Notes under the pieces: generated by a model
Database searches by the model: none
What the model saw: only the letters and a program-made list of their open reading frames with translations
Told to the model about the DNA's origin: nothing
Position numbers and translations under genes: made by a program
Origin: Cellulomonas fimi
Lineage (GTDB): Bacteria > Actinomycetota > Actinomycetes > Actinomycetales > Cellulomonadaceae
Assembly: GCF_028527925.1 (NCBI RefSeq)
Contig: NZ_JAPESW010000003.1
Location: forward strand, 124,001 to 188,000
DNA: 64,000 nt
Reading direction: 5' to 3'
Shown here: positions 7,941 through 16,036 of the stretch, in pieces
Numbering within the stretch: the first letter of the stretch is position 1
How the letters are laid out: each line of letters starts with the position of its first letter

Positions 7941-9251
7941 GTGCGACACCCCACCCCGCCCCGCCTGCGCGGGACCCTGCTGACGGCCGCCGTCGCCGTC
8001 CTCGCGCTGTTCGGGCTCACCGCGCCCGCCGTCGCGGCCCTGCCGGACACCGTCCGCGCAGCCGGTGCCGTCCGCGCGGCGGCCACCGCCGGCTGCGGCC
8101 GGCCCGCCGGGCTCGCGACCGGCACGCACACGATCACGAGCGGCGGGCAGCAGCGCACGTTCCGCCTCGACGTGCCGTCCGGCTACGACCCGAACCGCCC
8201 GTACCGGCTCGTCGTCGGGCTGCACTGGTGGCACGGCACCGCGTCCGACGTCGTGAACCAGAACTTCTACGGGCTCAAGCCGCTCGCCGGCACGAGCACC
8301 GTCTTCGTCGCGCCGCAGGGCATCGACAACGCGTGGCCCAACAGCGGCGGGCGCGACGTCCAGTTCATCGACGACGTGCTGCGCACCCTCGAGTCCGCGC
8401 TGTGCATCGACACCACCCAGCGGTTCGCGACCGGCTTCAGCTACGGCGGCGGCATGAGCAACGCGCTCGCGTGCGCCCGCGCGAACGTGTTCCGGGCCGT
8501 CGCGGTGCTCAACGGCGCCCAGCTGTCGGGCTGCGACGGCGGCACGCAGCCGATCGCGTACCTCGGTTCGCACGGCGTCGTCGACGACGTCCTCAACATC
8601 TCCCAGGGCCGCGCGCTGCGGGACCGCGCGCTGCGGAACAACGGCTGCCAGGCGCAGCAGGCGCCCGAGCCCGCCGCGGGCAGCGGCACCCACACGCGCA
8701 CCGCGTACACGTGCCGCGACGGCTACCCCGTCGTGTGGCTCGCGTCGGACAGCGGGCACCAGTGGGACGCGCGCGACCGCGGGCAGCAGCAGTCGTGGGT
8801 GCCCGGCGAGATCTGGCGGTTCTTCACGTCGCTGCCGTCGACGACACCGAACCCGACGCCGACGCCCACCCCCACCGTGACGCCGACCCCCACGCCCACG
8901 CCGACCGCCACCACGACGCCGACGCCGACCCCGACCGTCACCACGCCGCCGCCCGCGGGCGCGTGCACGGCGACGTTCAAGGTCGTGAACTCGTGGCCCG
9001 GCGGCTTCCAGGCGGAGGTGACCGTCCGGGCGGGCTCGCCCACGTCGTCGTGGAGCGTCGCGTGGCGCACGTCGGGCGAGCGGGTCGACCAGGTGTGGAA
9101 CGGCTCGCTCACGGCGCAGGGTGACCAGCTCACCGTGCGCAACGTGTCGTGGAACGGCACGCTGCCCGCCGGCGGAACCGCGACCTTCGGGCTGCTGGGC
9201 AGCGGCAGCGGCACGCCCCCGACGCCGACGCTGACCTGCACGAGCGCCTGA
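7941..9251 (+). CDS. secreted CE1-like esterase (feruloyl/acetylxylan or PHB-depolymerase type) with C-terminal CBM2
   Basis: 436 residues. A signal peptide (about 1-32, ending AVAA) is followed by an alpha/beta-hydrolase of the feruloyl-esterase/PHB-depolymerase group at about residues 50-300. Visible are GLHWWHG (oxyanion region), GFSYGGG with nucleophile Ser167, and a late SGHQWD that probably holds the catalytic His. A Pro-Thr linker (about 305-337) leads to a CBM2 at about 338-436 (WPGGFQAEVTV, QVWNGSL, NVSWNGTLPAGG), which binds crystalline cellulose or xylan through surface Trp residues. The enzyme probably removes ester side groups from plant cell-wall polysaccharide. The upstream 14-bp motif is shared with the esterase at 26261. 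Confidence 0.9.
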   Translation: MRHPTPPRLRGTLLTAAVAVLALFGLTAPAVAALPDTVRAAGAVRAAATAGCGRPAGLATGTHTITSGGQQRTFRLDVPSGYDPNRPYRLVVGLHWWHGTASDVVNQNFYGLKPLAGTSTVFVAPQGIDNAWPNSGGRDVQFIDDVLRTLESALCIDTTQRFATGFSYGGGMSNALACARANVFRAVAVLNGAQLSGCDGGTQPIAYLGSHGVVDDVLNISQGRALRDRALRNNGCQAQQAPEPAAGSGTHTRTAYTCRDGYPVVWLASDSGHQWDARDRGQQQSWVPGEIWRFFTSLPSTTPNPTPTPTPTVTPTPTPTPTATTTPTPTPTVTTPPPAGACTATFKVVNSWPGGFQAEVTVRAGSPTSSWSVAWRTSGERVDQVWNGSLTAQGDQLTVRNVSWNGTLPAGGTATFGLLGSGSGTPPTPTLTCTSA

Positions 9252-9273
9252 CCGGGCCGGGAGCGGGCGTCCG

Positions 9274-9681
9274 CTAGCGCGGCTCGAGCACGACGACCGG
9301 GATCTCGCGGTCCGTCTTCTGCTCGTACTCGGCGAACCGCGGGTACGCCTGCTTCTGGCGCTCCCAGATCGCACGACGCTCCTCGGGGTCGGCGACGCGC
9401 GCGGTGAACGTGAGCGTCGCCGACCCGATCTCCGCGCTCACCTCCGGGTGCGCGACGAGGTTGTGGAACCACGCCGGGTGGACGTCGCGCCCGGCGTACG
9501 ACGCGAACACCGCGACCCGGCCGTCGCCGAGGTCCTGGTACATCATCGGGCTGACCCTCCCCTGACCGGAGCGCGCCCCCGTCGTGTGCAGGAGCAGCAA
9601 CGGCTCGCCCGCGAAGTGCCCGCCGACCTGCCCGGCGTTGGTGCGGAACTCCTCGATGACCTGCGTGTTCCAGTCGTTCAT
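9274..9681 (-). CDS. nitroreductase/deazaflavin (F420)-dependent oxidoreductase family protein
   Basis: 135 residues from the ATG at 9681 (MNDWNTQVIEEFRTNAGQVG). The motifs LLLLHTTGARSG, YAGRDVHPAWFHNLVAHPEV and the final VVVLEPR are diagnostic of the Ddn-like family, split beta-barrel proteins that use coenzyme F420 in mycobacteria and relatives. Substrate unknown; many members reduce quinones or nitro compounds. It ends 22 bp from the convergent esterase gene and stands about 90 bp downstream of the AraC-GyrI regulator on the same strand, so co-transcription is possible. Confidence 0.9.
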   Translation of the reverse strand: MNDWNTQVIEEFRTNAGQVGGHFAGEPLLLLHTTGARSGQGRVSPMMYQDLGDGRVAVFASYAGRDVHPAWFHNLVAHPEVSAEIGSATLTFTARVADPEERRAIWERQKQAYPRFAEYEQKTDREIPVVVLEPR

Positions 9682-9769
9682 GCGGTGCTGCTCCCGTGGA
9701 CGGTCGGCGGTCGGTGCGGTCGCCCCAGTGAACGACGCCGGCAGCGCCTCGGCGACCGCACCACGCCGG

Positions 9770-10639
9770 TCAGCCGCCCTCGACCGGCAGCCACAGCTCC
9801 ACGGTCGCGGTGGAGAAGTCGTCGGCACGGTCGAGGACCGCCACGACCTCGGGCCCGGGGCGCAGCCGCCACCGGTTCGACGGGAACCACTCGGTCGCGG
9901 TGGCCGCCCAGACGGTCTGCAGCGTCTGCGGGTACGGACCCGACGCCCGGAACACGGCCCACGTCCCGGCGTCGACGGCGATCACGTCGAGGTCGTCCGG
10001 GACGTCGACGTCGTCCGAGACGGCGACGCCGTGCAGGTAGGTGAGCTCCGACCCCTCGCGGCGGTCCGGGTCGAGGTCGGAGCTCACCGCCAGCAGACCC
10101 GACGGCTCGGTGTCGGCGAGCGCCTTGAGCCGCTGGTGCTCGGCCGGGGCGATCGACCCGACGTGCTGCTGGATCGCGGGGTTGACCCCCTCGTGCACGA
10201 GCGGGACGCGCGCGGCGTGCCCGACGAGCCGGAACGCGGGGCGGGTGACGAGTCGGACGTCCATGGGACTGGCTCCTTCAACGGTCAGGCGGAATCTGAG
10301 GCGGGGTTGCGAACGGAAGGGACCGCCGTCCCGCCGGGCCTGGCCCGGGCCGACGCCGTGCACCGCCTGGAACGCCCGGCCGAACGCCTCGGCCGACCCG
10401 TACCCGTACCGCACGGCGACGGCCAGCAGGTCGTCGGTGCCGCCGACGAGGTCCGCCGCGGCGAGCGTCATCCGCCGGCGCCGCACGTACTCCGACAACG
10501 GCATCCCGGCCAGCGACGAGAACATGCGCCGCAGGTGGTACTCGCTCGTGCCGAGCGTGGTGGCGAGGCGGGCGACGTCGAGGTCCTCGGTGAGGCTGTC
10601 CTCGACGGCGTCGACGAGCCGGTTGAGCCAGGCGATCAC
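9770..10639 (-). CDS. AraC-family regulator with GyrI-like effector domain
   Basis: 289 residues from a GTG at 10639 preceded by AAGGGAG at good spacing; the frame is open further upstream across the next gene. The N-terminal 110 residues carry two helix-turn-helix units of the AraC/XylS type (ARLATTLGTSEYHLRRMFSS and AVRYGYGSAEAFGRAFQAV). After a short linker, MDVRLVTRPAFRLVGHAARV begins a GyrI-like (Rob/BmrR-type) ligand-binding domain running to the end (ATEWFPSNRWRLRPGPEV). Such proteins sense lipophilic cationic compounds. The hydrolase at 11468 lies directly upstream on the same strand and may be its target. Confidence 0.9.
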   Translation of the reverse strand: MIAWLNRLVDAVEDSLTEDLDVARLATTLGTSEYHLRRMFSSLAGMPLSEYVRRRRMTLAAADLVGGTDDLLAVAVRYGYGSAEAFGRAFQAVHGVGPGQARRDGGPFRSQPRLRFRLTVEGASPMDVRLVTRPAFRLVGHAARVPLVHEGVNPAIQQHVGSIAPAEHQRLKALADTEPSGLLAVSSDLDPDRREGSELTYLHGVAVSDDVDVPDDLDVIAVDAGTWAVFRASGPYPQTLQTVWAATATEWFPSNRWRLRPGPEVVAVLDRADDFSTATVELWLPVEGG

Positions 10640-10691
10640 GGTGCTCCCTTCCGTCGACGAGCCTCGCGCAGCCGTACGGGCCCCGACCCGA

Positions 10692-11468
10692 TCATCGGTG
10701 CCCGGTGCGATCAGGACCGGACGACGGGCGGACGTCGCGGTCGGGACGGCGCAGGTGGCGGTCGAAGAACCGCGCCCCGTCCTCGAGCTCGAACCGCGGG
10801 GTGCCGAGGTGGCCGCCCGGGTTGGCGTGCAGCGTCTTCTCGGTGCTCCCGAACGCGTCGAACAGGTCGAGCGCCCGCTGCCGCGGGTTCCCCTCGTCGT
10901 CCCACTGCAGCAGGACGAGCACCGGGATGGTGACGCGGGGTGCGTCCTCCCGCACGGCCCGCGGCACGAACCCGCCGGCGAAGAACCCGGCCGCCGCGAT
11001 CCGTGGCTCGGTCGCCGCGAGCCGGATCCCGAGCGCCATCCAGCCGGAGTAGCCGACCGGCCCGGCGACGGCGGGCAGGTCGAGCAGGGCGTCGAGCGTC
11101 GTGCGCCACTCCGGCGCGGCGGCGTCGACCATCGGGCCGACCATGGCCTCGAGGACCTCGTCCACCGGCTCGCCCGCCTGCATCGCCCGACGCAGGTCGG
11201 CGCGCACCTGCTCGGCGGCGGGAGTGCGAGGCCGGTCACCGCACCCTGCGGCGTCGATCGTCGCGACCGCGTAGCCGTGGGCTGCGGCGTGGAACCGGGC
11301 GCGCGCGACGAGCCGCGCGTCGCGTCGGGGAAGGCCGTTGTTGTGGGCCATGAGAACCAGCGGGGCCGGTGCGGAGCCGGTGGTCCAGAGCGTGCCGGGG
11401 ATGTCGCCGAGCGCGAAGTCGCGCTCGAGGACGCCGTCGTCGTGGCGGTGCTCGGAGGTGAAGTCCAT
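10692..11468 (-). CDS. alpha/beta hydrolase (dienelactone-hydrolase-like)
   Basis: 258 residues, ATG at 11468. The fold is seen in LVLMAHNNGLP (oxyanion strand), VGYSGWMALG (nucleophile elbow), VLVLLQWDDEG (acid) and NPGGHLGTPRF (His). The elbow reads G-Y-S-G-W rather than G-x-S-x-G, an uncommon variant. There is no signal peptide, so it is cytoplasmic. It stands 52 bp upstream of the AraC-GyrI regulator on the same strand, which suggests a two-gene unit for handling a small foreign compound. The substrate is not predictable. Confidence 0.8.
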   Translation of the reverse strand: MDFTSEHRHDDGVLERDFALGDIPGTLWTTGSAPAPLVLMAHNNGLPRRDARLVARARFHAAAHGYAVATIDAAGCGDRPRTPAAEQVRADLRRAMQAGEPVDEVLEAMVGPMVDAAAPEWRTTLDALLDLPAVAGPVGYSGWMALGIRLAATEPRIAAAGFFAGGFVPRAVREDAPRVTIPVLVLLQWDDEGNPRQRALDLFDAFGSTEKTLHANPGGHLGTPRFELEDGARFFDRHLRRPDRDVRPSSGPDRTGHR

Positions 11469-11711
11469 GGTCGTGCCTCTCGGGAGTGCGCGTGGGCGGC
11501 GCTCCCGGACGACCTATCGCCCGACCGTGACCCCGAGGGGGAGCACCCTGGTCGTTCCAGCGTTCACGGGTACCACCTCCTCGTCCTGTCGCACGGCTCT
11601 CGCAGGATAGGTCGCGCGCCGTCGGAGGTCCCCGGCATTTCCGTCCAGCCCTCTCCACCGCCCGCGACGGACCGCCGACCGCGTCACACCTCGGACCGGC
11701 ATGCTGGGGCC

Positions 11712-12539
11712 GTGCTGAGCGACGCGCGACTTCTCGAGGTGGCGGGACGACTCGTCGAGGTGCCCGGGGTGCGGGCCGTCGTGCTCGGCGGCAGCCGGGC
11801 ACGGGGTGACCACACCGCCGAGTCCGACGTGGACCTGGGCCTCTACTACCGGCCGCCGCTCGACGTGGACGCGCTCGGGGCGGCGGTCCGGGATCTCGCC
11901 GGACCGGAGGCGCGGGTGAGCGCCCCCGGCGAGTGGGGGCCGTGGGTGGACGGTGGCGGGTGGCTGCGGGTCGACGGCACCGCCGTCGACGTGATCTACC
12001 GCGACCTGGAGCGCGTGCGACGCAGCTGGCAGGACGCGCAGGAGGGCCGGTTCGCGTGGCACGCGCAGGCCGGTCATCCGCTCGGTGTGCCGTCGTTCGC
12101 GTACGCCGGGGAGATCGCCCTCGCGGTCGTGCTCGCCGACCCGTCGGGTGAGGTCACGGCGTTGCACGAGGAGGCGGCGGCCTACCCGCCGGCACTGCGC
12201 GACGCGGTCGTCGGGGGCCTGTGGGAGGCGGCGTTCAGCCTGGACGTCGCGGCCAAGGCCGTGGGGCGGGGCGACGCCGCCTACGTCGCCGGGTGCCTGT
12301 TCCGCGCGGTGCTGCTGTGCGCGCACGCGCTGCACGCGCACGCGGGACGCTGGGTCACGAACGAGAAGGGGGCGGTCGCCGCGGCCGGGCGCCTGCCCGG
12401 GGCGCCGCGCGACCTCGGCGAGCGCGCGCAGGCGCTGTGCGCGGCCGTGGGCGTGAAGCCCGACGCACTGCGTGCGACGCTCGCGGCGGCGCACGTCCTC
12501 GTCGACGAGACGGTCGCGGCCTGTGGGGAGGCATCGTGA
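11712..12539 (+). CDS. nucleotidyltransferase-domain protein (aminoglycoside-adenylyltransferase-like)
   Basis: 275 residues, GTG at 11712. The motif LGGSRARGDHTAESDVDLGLYY is the GS-x-D-x-D core of polymerase-beta-type nucleotidyltransferases, with a third acid in GTAVDVIYRDLE. After residue 110 comes an all-helical domain resembling the C-terminal part of kanamycin-type nucleotidyltransferases. Members transfer NMP to an antibiotic or protein; the target here is unknown. Its stop overlaps the GTG of the truncated GNAT gene (GTGA), so the two are translationally coupled. Confidence 0.85.
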   Translation: MLSDARLLEVAGRLVEVPGVRAVVLGGSRARGDHTAESDVDLGLYYRPPLDVDALGAAVRDLAGPEARVSAPGEWGPWVDGGGWLRVDGTAVDVIYRDLERVRRSWQDAQEGRFAWHAQAGHPLGVPSFAYAGEIALAVVLADPSGEVTALHEEAAAYPPALRDAVVGGLWEAAFSLDVAAKAVGRGDAAYVAGCLFRAVLLCAHALHAHAGRWVTNEKGAVAAAGRLPGAPRDLGERAQALCAAVGVKPDALRATLAAAHVLVDETVAACGEAS

Positions 12540-12835
12540 CGGCGTCGCTGGTGCTGCGGCCGCTCACGGCGGCCGACGAGGCGGAGGCGTGGGTGGCGCA
12601 CGACGAGCTCGCGCGCGAGGGGTTCGACTTCCTGCTCGACGGGTACGCGACCGAGATGCTCCGGCAGTCGCTCGTCGTCGCGACGTCCGCCGGGATCGAG
12701 CGCGCGCTGGTGACCTGCGACGACGACAACGTCGCGTCGGCGCGGACGATCGAACGGTGCGGGGGCGTGGTGCAGGACCGTGTCCCCGTCGACGGAGGAC
12801 CGCCCGAGCGCCGGTACTGGGTGCCGACGGGCTGA
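12536..12835 (+). pseudogene. GNAT acetyltransferase with internal deletion
   Basis: 99 residues with GGGGAGG before the GTG. The first 35 residues match the start of a GNAT protein (LVLRPLTAADEAEAWVAHDE, FDFLLDGY) and the last 60 match its end (ATEMLRQSLVVA, TCDDDNVASARTIERCGG, RRYWVPTG). The central part, including the acetyl-CoA loop R/Q-x-x-G-x-G/A, is absent; the two ends join in frame at LLDG-YATEML. Intact homologs are about 165-175 residues, so roughly 70 are missing. It is very unlikely to be an active acetyltransferase. The frame and ribosome-binding site remain good, so the deletion may be recent, or a short product may still be made. Confidence 0.75.
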
Positions 12836-12984
12836 ACGCCGCGCGCCCGTCGACGTCGGCGGACGGGACGGTGGACGGCCCGGTCGCGGGACCGCGCCGG
12901 GACACCGCGCACCCGTACGGCCGGCCGGGTGGCAGGCGTCGAGGGGCCCCGGCGTCGACAGGTGCCGCTGCTACATTCCGCCGC

Positions 12985-15900
12985 GTGACGAGGCGAGGGA
13001 GCCGGCTGCTGGTCGTCGTGGCGACCCTGCTGCTGCTCGGGCTCGTCGGGGCGGGAGTCGCGGGTGCGGTGAGCGACCAGCTCGGGATCACGAGCGCCCC
13101 GTCGGACGTCCCCGCGGAGACGCCCCGCACCGCGCCGGCCACGCCGTGGACCGCGCCGCCGCGCATCACCGTGGTGACGGCACCGTCGTCGGCGCGCCTC
13201 GACCTGGCGGTGGCCGAGCTGCGCGACGCGGTCGGGACTTCCCGCACGACCGACGGGACCGCGACGGTCGAGGTCGTCGTCAGCGACGGGCCGGAAGACG
13301 ACGAGTCGTACCGCCTCGACGGGACGCGCGAGGCGCTGCGCGTCGTCGCCCCGTCGCAGGCGGGCGCGGCGCTGGCCCTGTACGACCTCGCGTCGGCGGC
13401 GCGCACCGGACGCCCGCTCGACGCGCACCTGGGCGAGACCGTCGACCCGCGCCTGCCGTTCCGCATGGTCGACCTGGGGGCGGTCGGCGTGACCGTCGAC
13501 GAGGCCGCGTGGGCGGCGGGCGACGACTACTCGCACGCGTCGCAGGCGTTCGCCGACGTGATGCTGCCCGACGCGCCGTACGTCGACGCCGCGGCCCTGG
13601 ACGTCGCGCGTGCGGAGTTCGAGGAGTACGTGCACCACCAGCTGACGAACGGGAGCAACGCGATCGCGATCCCCGGGTTCGTCGAGTACGTGACCTTCTC
13701 GGGCGTCGGCGACGGCGACGACGTCTACGCCGAGGGTGACGAGCACGTCGCCCGGGCCCTCGCGCTGCGCGACGCGTTCGGGCCGATGTGGCAGTACGCG
13801 CACGACCTCGGCATGCAGGTCTTCCTCCGCACCGACATGCTCGCGCTCACGACCCCGCTGGAGGACTACCTCGTCGACCGGTTCGGCGGGCTCACCACCG
13901 CCGACCCGGCGTTCTGGGAGGTCTACGCCGCCGGGCTCGACGAGCTCTACGCGGCGATTCCGTACGTCGACGGCGTGCTCGTCCGCATCGGCGAGGCGGG
14001 CGAGGTCTACGACATGCCCGGCTGGGACTACTACTCGGCGCTCGCGGTCACGGGGGTCGCGGACGTGCGCGCGATGCTGACGGCGTTCACCGCGCAGGCC
14101 GAACGGGCCGACCGCGAGGTGATCTTCCGGACGTGGAGCGTCGGCGTCGGCGCGGTGGGCGACATGCACACGAACGCCGACTCGTACGACGCGGTGCTCG
14201 ACGGGATCACGTCGGACCGGCTGATCGTGTCGACCAAGTACACGCTCGGCGACTTCTACAGCCACCTGCCGCTCAACGACACGCTCGAGACGGGCGACCA
14301 CCGGCGCATCGTCGAGCTGCAGAGCCGCCGCGAGTTCGAGAACTTCGGCGCGTTCCCGAACGACCTCGGCGACCTGTACCGGACCGCCCTCCAGCGGTTC
14401 CTCGCGGCGAACCCGCGCGTCGAGGGCGTGTGGACGTGGACGCAGGACGGCGGCCCGTGGCGCGCCGGACCGCTGTCGCTCACGCTCAAGGCCGGGTTCT
14501 GGCAGCTCTACGAGCTCAACACCGAGCTCGCGTCGCGGCTCGCCCGGGACCCGGACGCCGACCCCGCGGCGCTCACGCTCGACTGGGCGCGGCGCTGGTT
14601 CTCGGACGACCCCGAGACGGCGGCGACGATCGCCGCCGCGATGGCGGACAGCCGCACCGCGATCACCGACGGCCTCTACATCGGGCCGTTCGCCGACCGC
14701 CGCGTCACGGCGCTGGGCCTCGAGCCGCCGCCGATGATGTGGATCTTCGAGTGGGACATCCTCACGGGCGACAGCGCGGTGCTCGACGTCATCTACGACG
14801 TCAGCCGCGACGACCTGGACGAGGCGATCGACGGCGGGGACCGGGCCGTCGCGGCCGTCGGGCGGATGCGCGACGCGATCGCCGGCACGGACCCGGCGAC
14901 CTGGCGCGAGGCCGATCTGCGCGACGCCTTCCTCGACACGCTCGACTACGAGGCGAGCACCCTGACGATGCTCGGCGACTACCGCGAGATGGTGCTCCGG
15001 CAGGCGCAGTGGCACGACACGCGGGACGCGGCGGTGCACGCGCGGTGGGACGCCGCGCGGCAGGCGTTCGAGCGGTCGGCGGCGGCGCACGAGGAGGCGT
15101 ACGCGGGTGACCCGGCGTACCCGGCGTACAACCTGACGGCCGCACGGCTCGGCGTCGAGCGGGCGGAGCGCGACCTGCCGATGGCGTGGGCGGCGCGCGT
15201 GCTGCTGCTCCTGGTGGTCGGCTGGCTGGTCTACGGGCTCGTGCCGGGCGCCAGCCACCGTCACCTGCCCGGCGCGCAGGCGGCACGCGCGACCTGGGTC
15301 GCGGGGACGCGGCCGTGGCGTGCCGCCGAGGTCACCGCGGGGCTGACGCGGACCGACCGCGTGCTCGTCGTCACCGTCCCGGCGCTCGCCGTCGTCGCGA
15401 GCCGCGCGGTCCAGACGTGGCTGCTCGCACCCGCGCACCTGCTGGTCGCGCTCGCGGGCTGGCTGCTGTTCACGGCGGTCGTGCTGGCGGTCCGGCCGCG
15501 TGCCGCGTGGGCCGTGCTCGCGGCGGTCGGCGGTGCCGCGCTGCTGCGGGTCGTGCTGCTGCTCGTCGCGCTCGTGCCCACGGGACCGGGCGGGTACTGG
15601 TTCGGCTTCTGGACGGACGCCGTCGCGCGCAGCGCGTACGTGACGCTCGCGGTCGCCGGGTTCCTGTGGGTGCTCGTCGCGGTCGGCTGGGCGACGGTGT
15701 CGGCGGGTGCGCGTCGGGTCGTCGCGCTCGGCGCCGTCGTCGCGGGCGCCGGGACGGTCCTCGCGCTGGTCGGCGCGTTCGTGGGGCTGGTCGGGGTCGA
15801 GGCGTCGCTCACGACGTGGAACGACCAGCTCGCGCTGCTGCCGTGGGGTCTGTCGCGGATCCTCGGCATCGCCGTCTACCTGGGCGTGCCGGCCTCGACC

Positions 15901-16005
15901 GGCTGGTACGCGGCCGTGGTGGGCGGGGTGCTCGTCGTCGTGGGTGCGTTGCTGGTCGTCCTCGGTCGTCCGCGCCGCCACGTCGGAGGCCCGCTCATCG
16001 CCTGA
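12985..16005 (+). CDS. membrane-anchored glycoside-hydrolase-like protein with polytopic C-terminus
   Basis: 1006 residues. GTG at 12985 lies 7 nt after TACATT, suggesting a leaderless start. Residues 5-30 form a signal or anchor helix (LLVVVATLLLLGLVGAGV). Residues about 50-145 show the beta-alpha-beta N-terminal domain of GH20/GH67-type enzymes (ARLDLAVAELRDAVG, then AGAALALYDLASAARTG). Residues about 150-700 look like a TIM barrel of the alpha-glucuronidase class (FRMVDLGAVGV, GMQVFLRTDMLAL, DGVLVRIGEAGEVYD, VEGVWTWTQDGGPW). From residue 733 to the end there are seven or eight hydrophobic helices. A glycosidase-like domain fused to a polytopic membrane domain is unusual. Candidate acids are Glu/Asp in VRIGEAGEV; activity is unproven. 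Confidence 0.7.
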   Translation: MTRRGSRLLVVVATLLLLGLVGAGVAGAVSDQLGITSAPSDVPAETPRTAPATPWTAPPRITVVTAPSSARLDLAVAELRDAVGTSRTTDGTATVEVVVSDGPEDDESYRLDGTREALRVVAPSQAGAALALYDLASAARTGRPLDAHLGETVDPRLPFRMVDLGAVGVTVDEAAWAAGDDYSHASQAFADVMLPDAPYVDAAALDVARAEFEEYVHHQLTNGSNAIAIPGFVEYVTFSGVGDGDDVYAEGDEHVARALALRDAFGPMWQYAHDLGMQVFLRTDMLALTTPLEDYLVDRFGGLTTADPAFWEVYAAGLDELYAAIPYVDGVLVRIGEAGEVYDMPGWDYYSALAVTGVADVRAMLTAFTAQAERADREVIFRTWSVGVGAVGDMHTNADSYDAVLDGITSDRLIVSTKYTLGDFYSHLPLNDTLETGDHRRIVELQSRREFENFGAFPNDLGDLYRTALQRFLAANPRVEGVWTWTQDGGPWRAGPLSLTLKAGFWQLYELNTELASRLARDPDADPAALTLDWARRWFSDDPETAATIAAAMADSRTAITDGLYIGPFADRRVTALGLEPPPMMWIFEWDILTGDSAVLDVIYDVSRDDLDEAIDGGDRAVAAVGRMRDAIAGTDPATWREADLRDAFLDTLDYEASTLTMLGDYREMVLRQAQWHDTRDAAVHARWDAARQAFERSAAAHEEAYAGDPAYPAYNLTAARLGVERAERDLPMAWAARVLLLLVVGWLVYGLVPGASHRHLPGAQAARATWVAGTRPWRAAEVTAGLTRTDRVLVVTVPALAVVASRAVQTWLLAPAHLLVALAGWLLFTAVVLAVRPRAAWAVLAAVGGAALLRVVLLLVALVPTGPGGYWFGFWTDAVARSAYVTLAVAGFLWVLVAVGWATVSAGARRVVALGAVVAGAGTVLALVGAFVGLVGVEASLTTWNDQLALLPWGLSRILGIAVYLGVPASTGWYAAVVGGVLVVVGALLVVLGRPRRHVGGPLIA

Positions 16006-16036
16006 GCCGACGTCCGCACCTGCGACGCCAGGCGCG

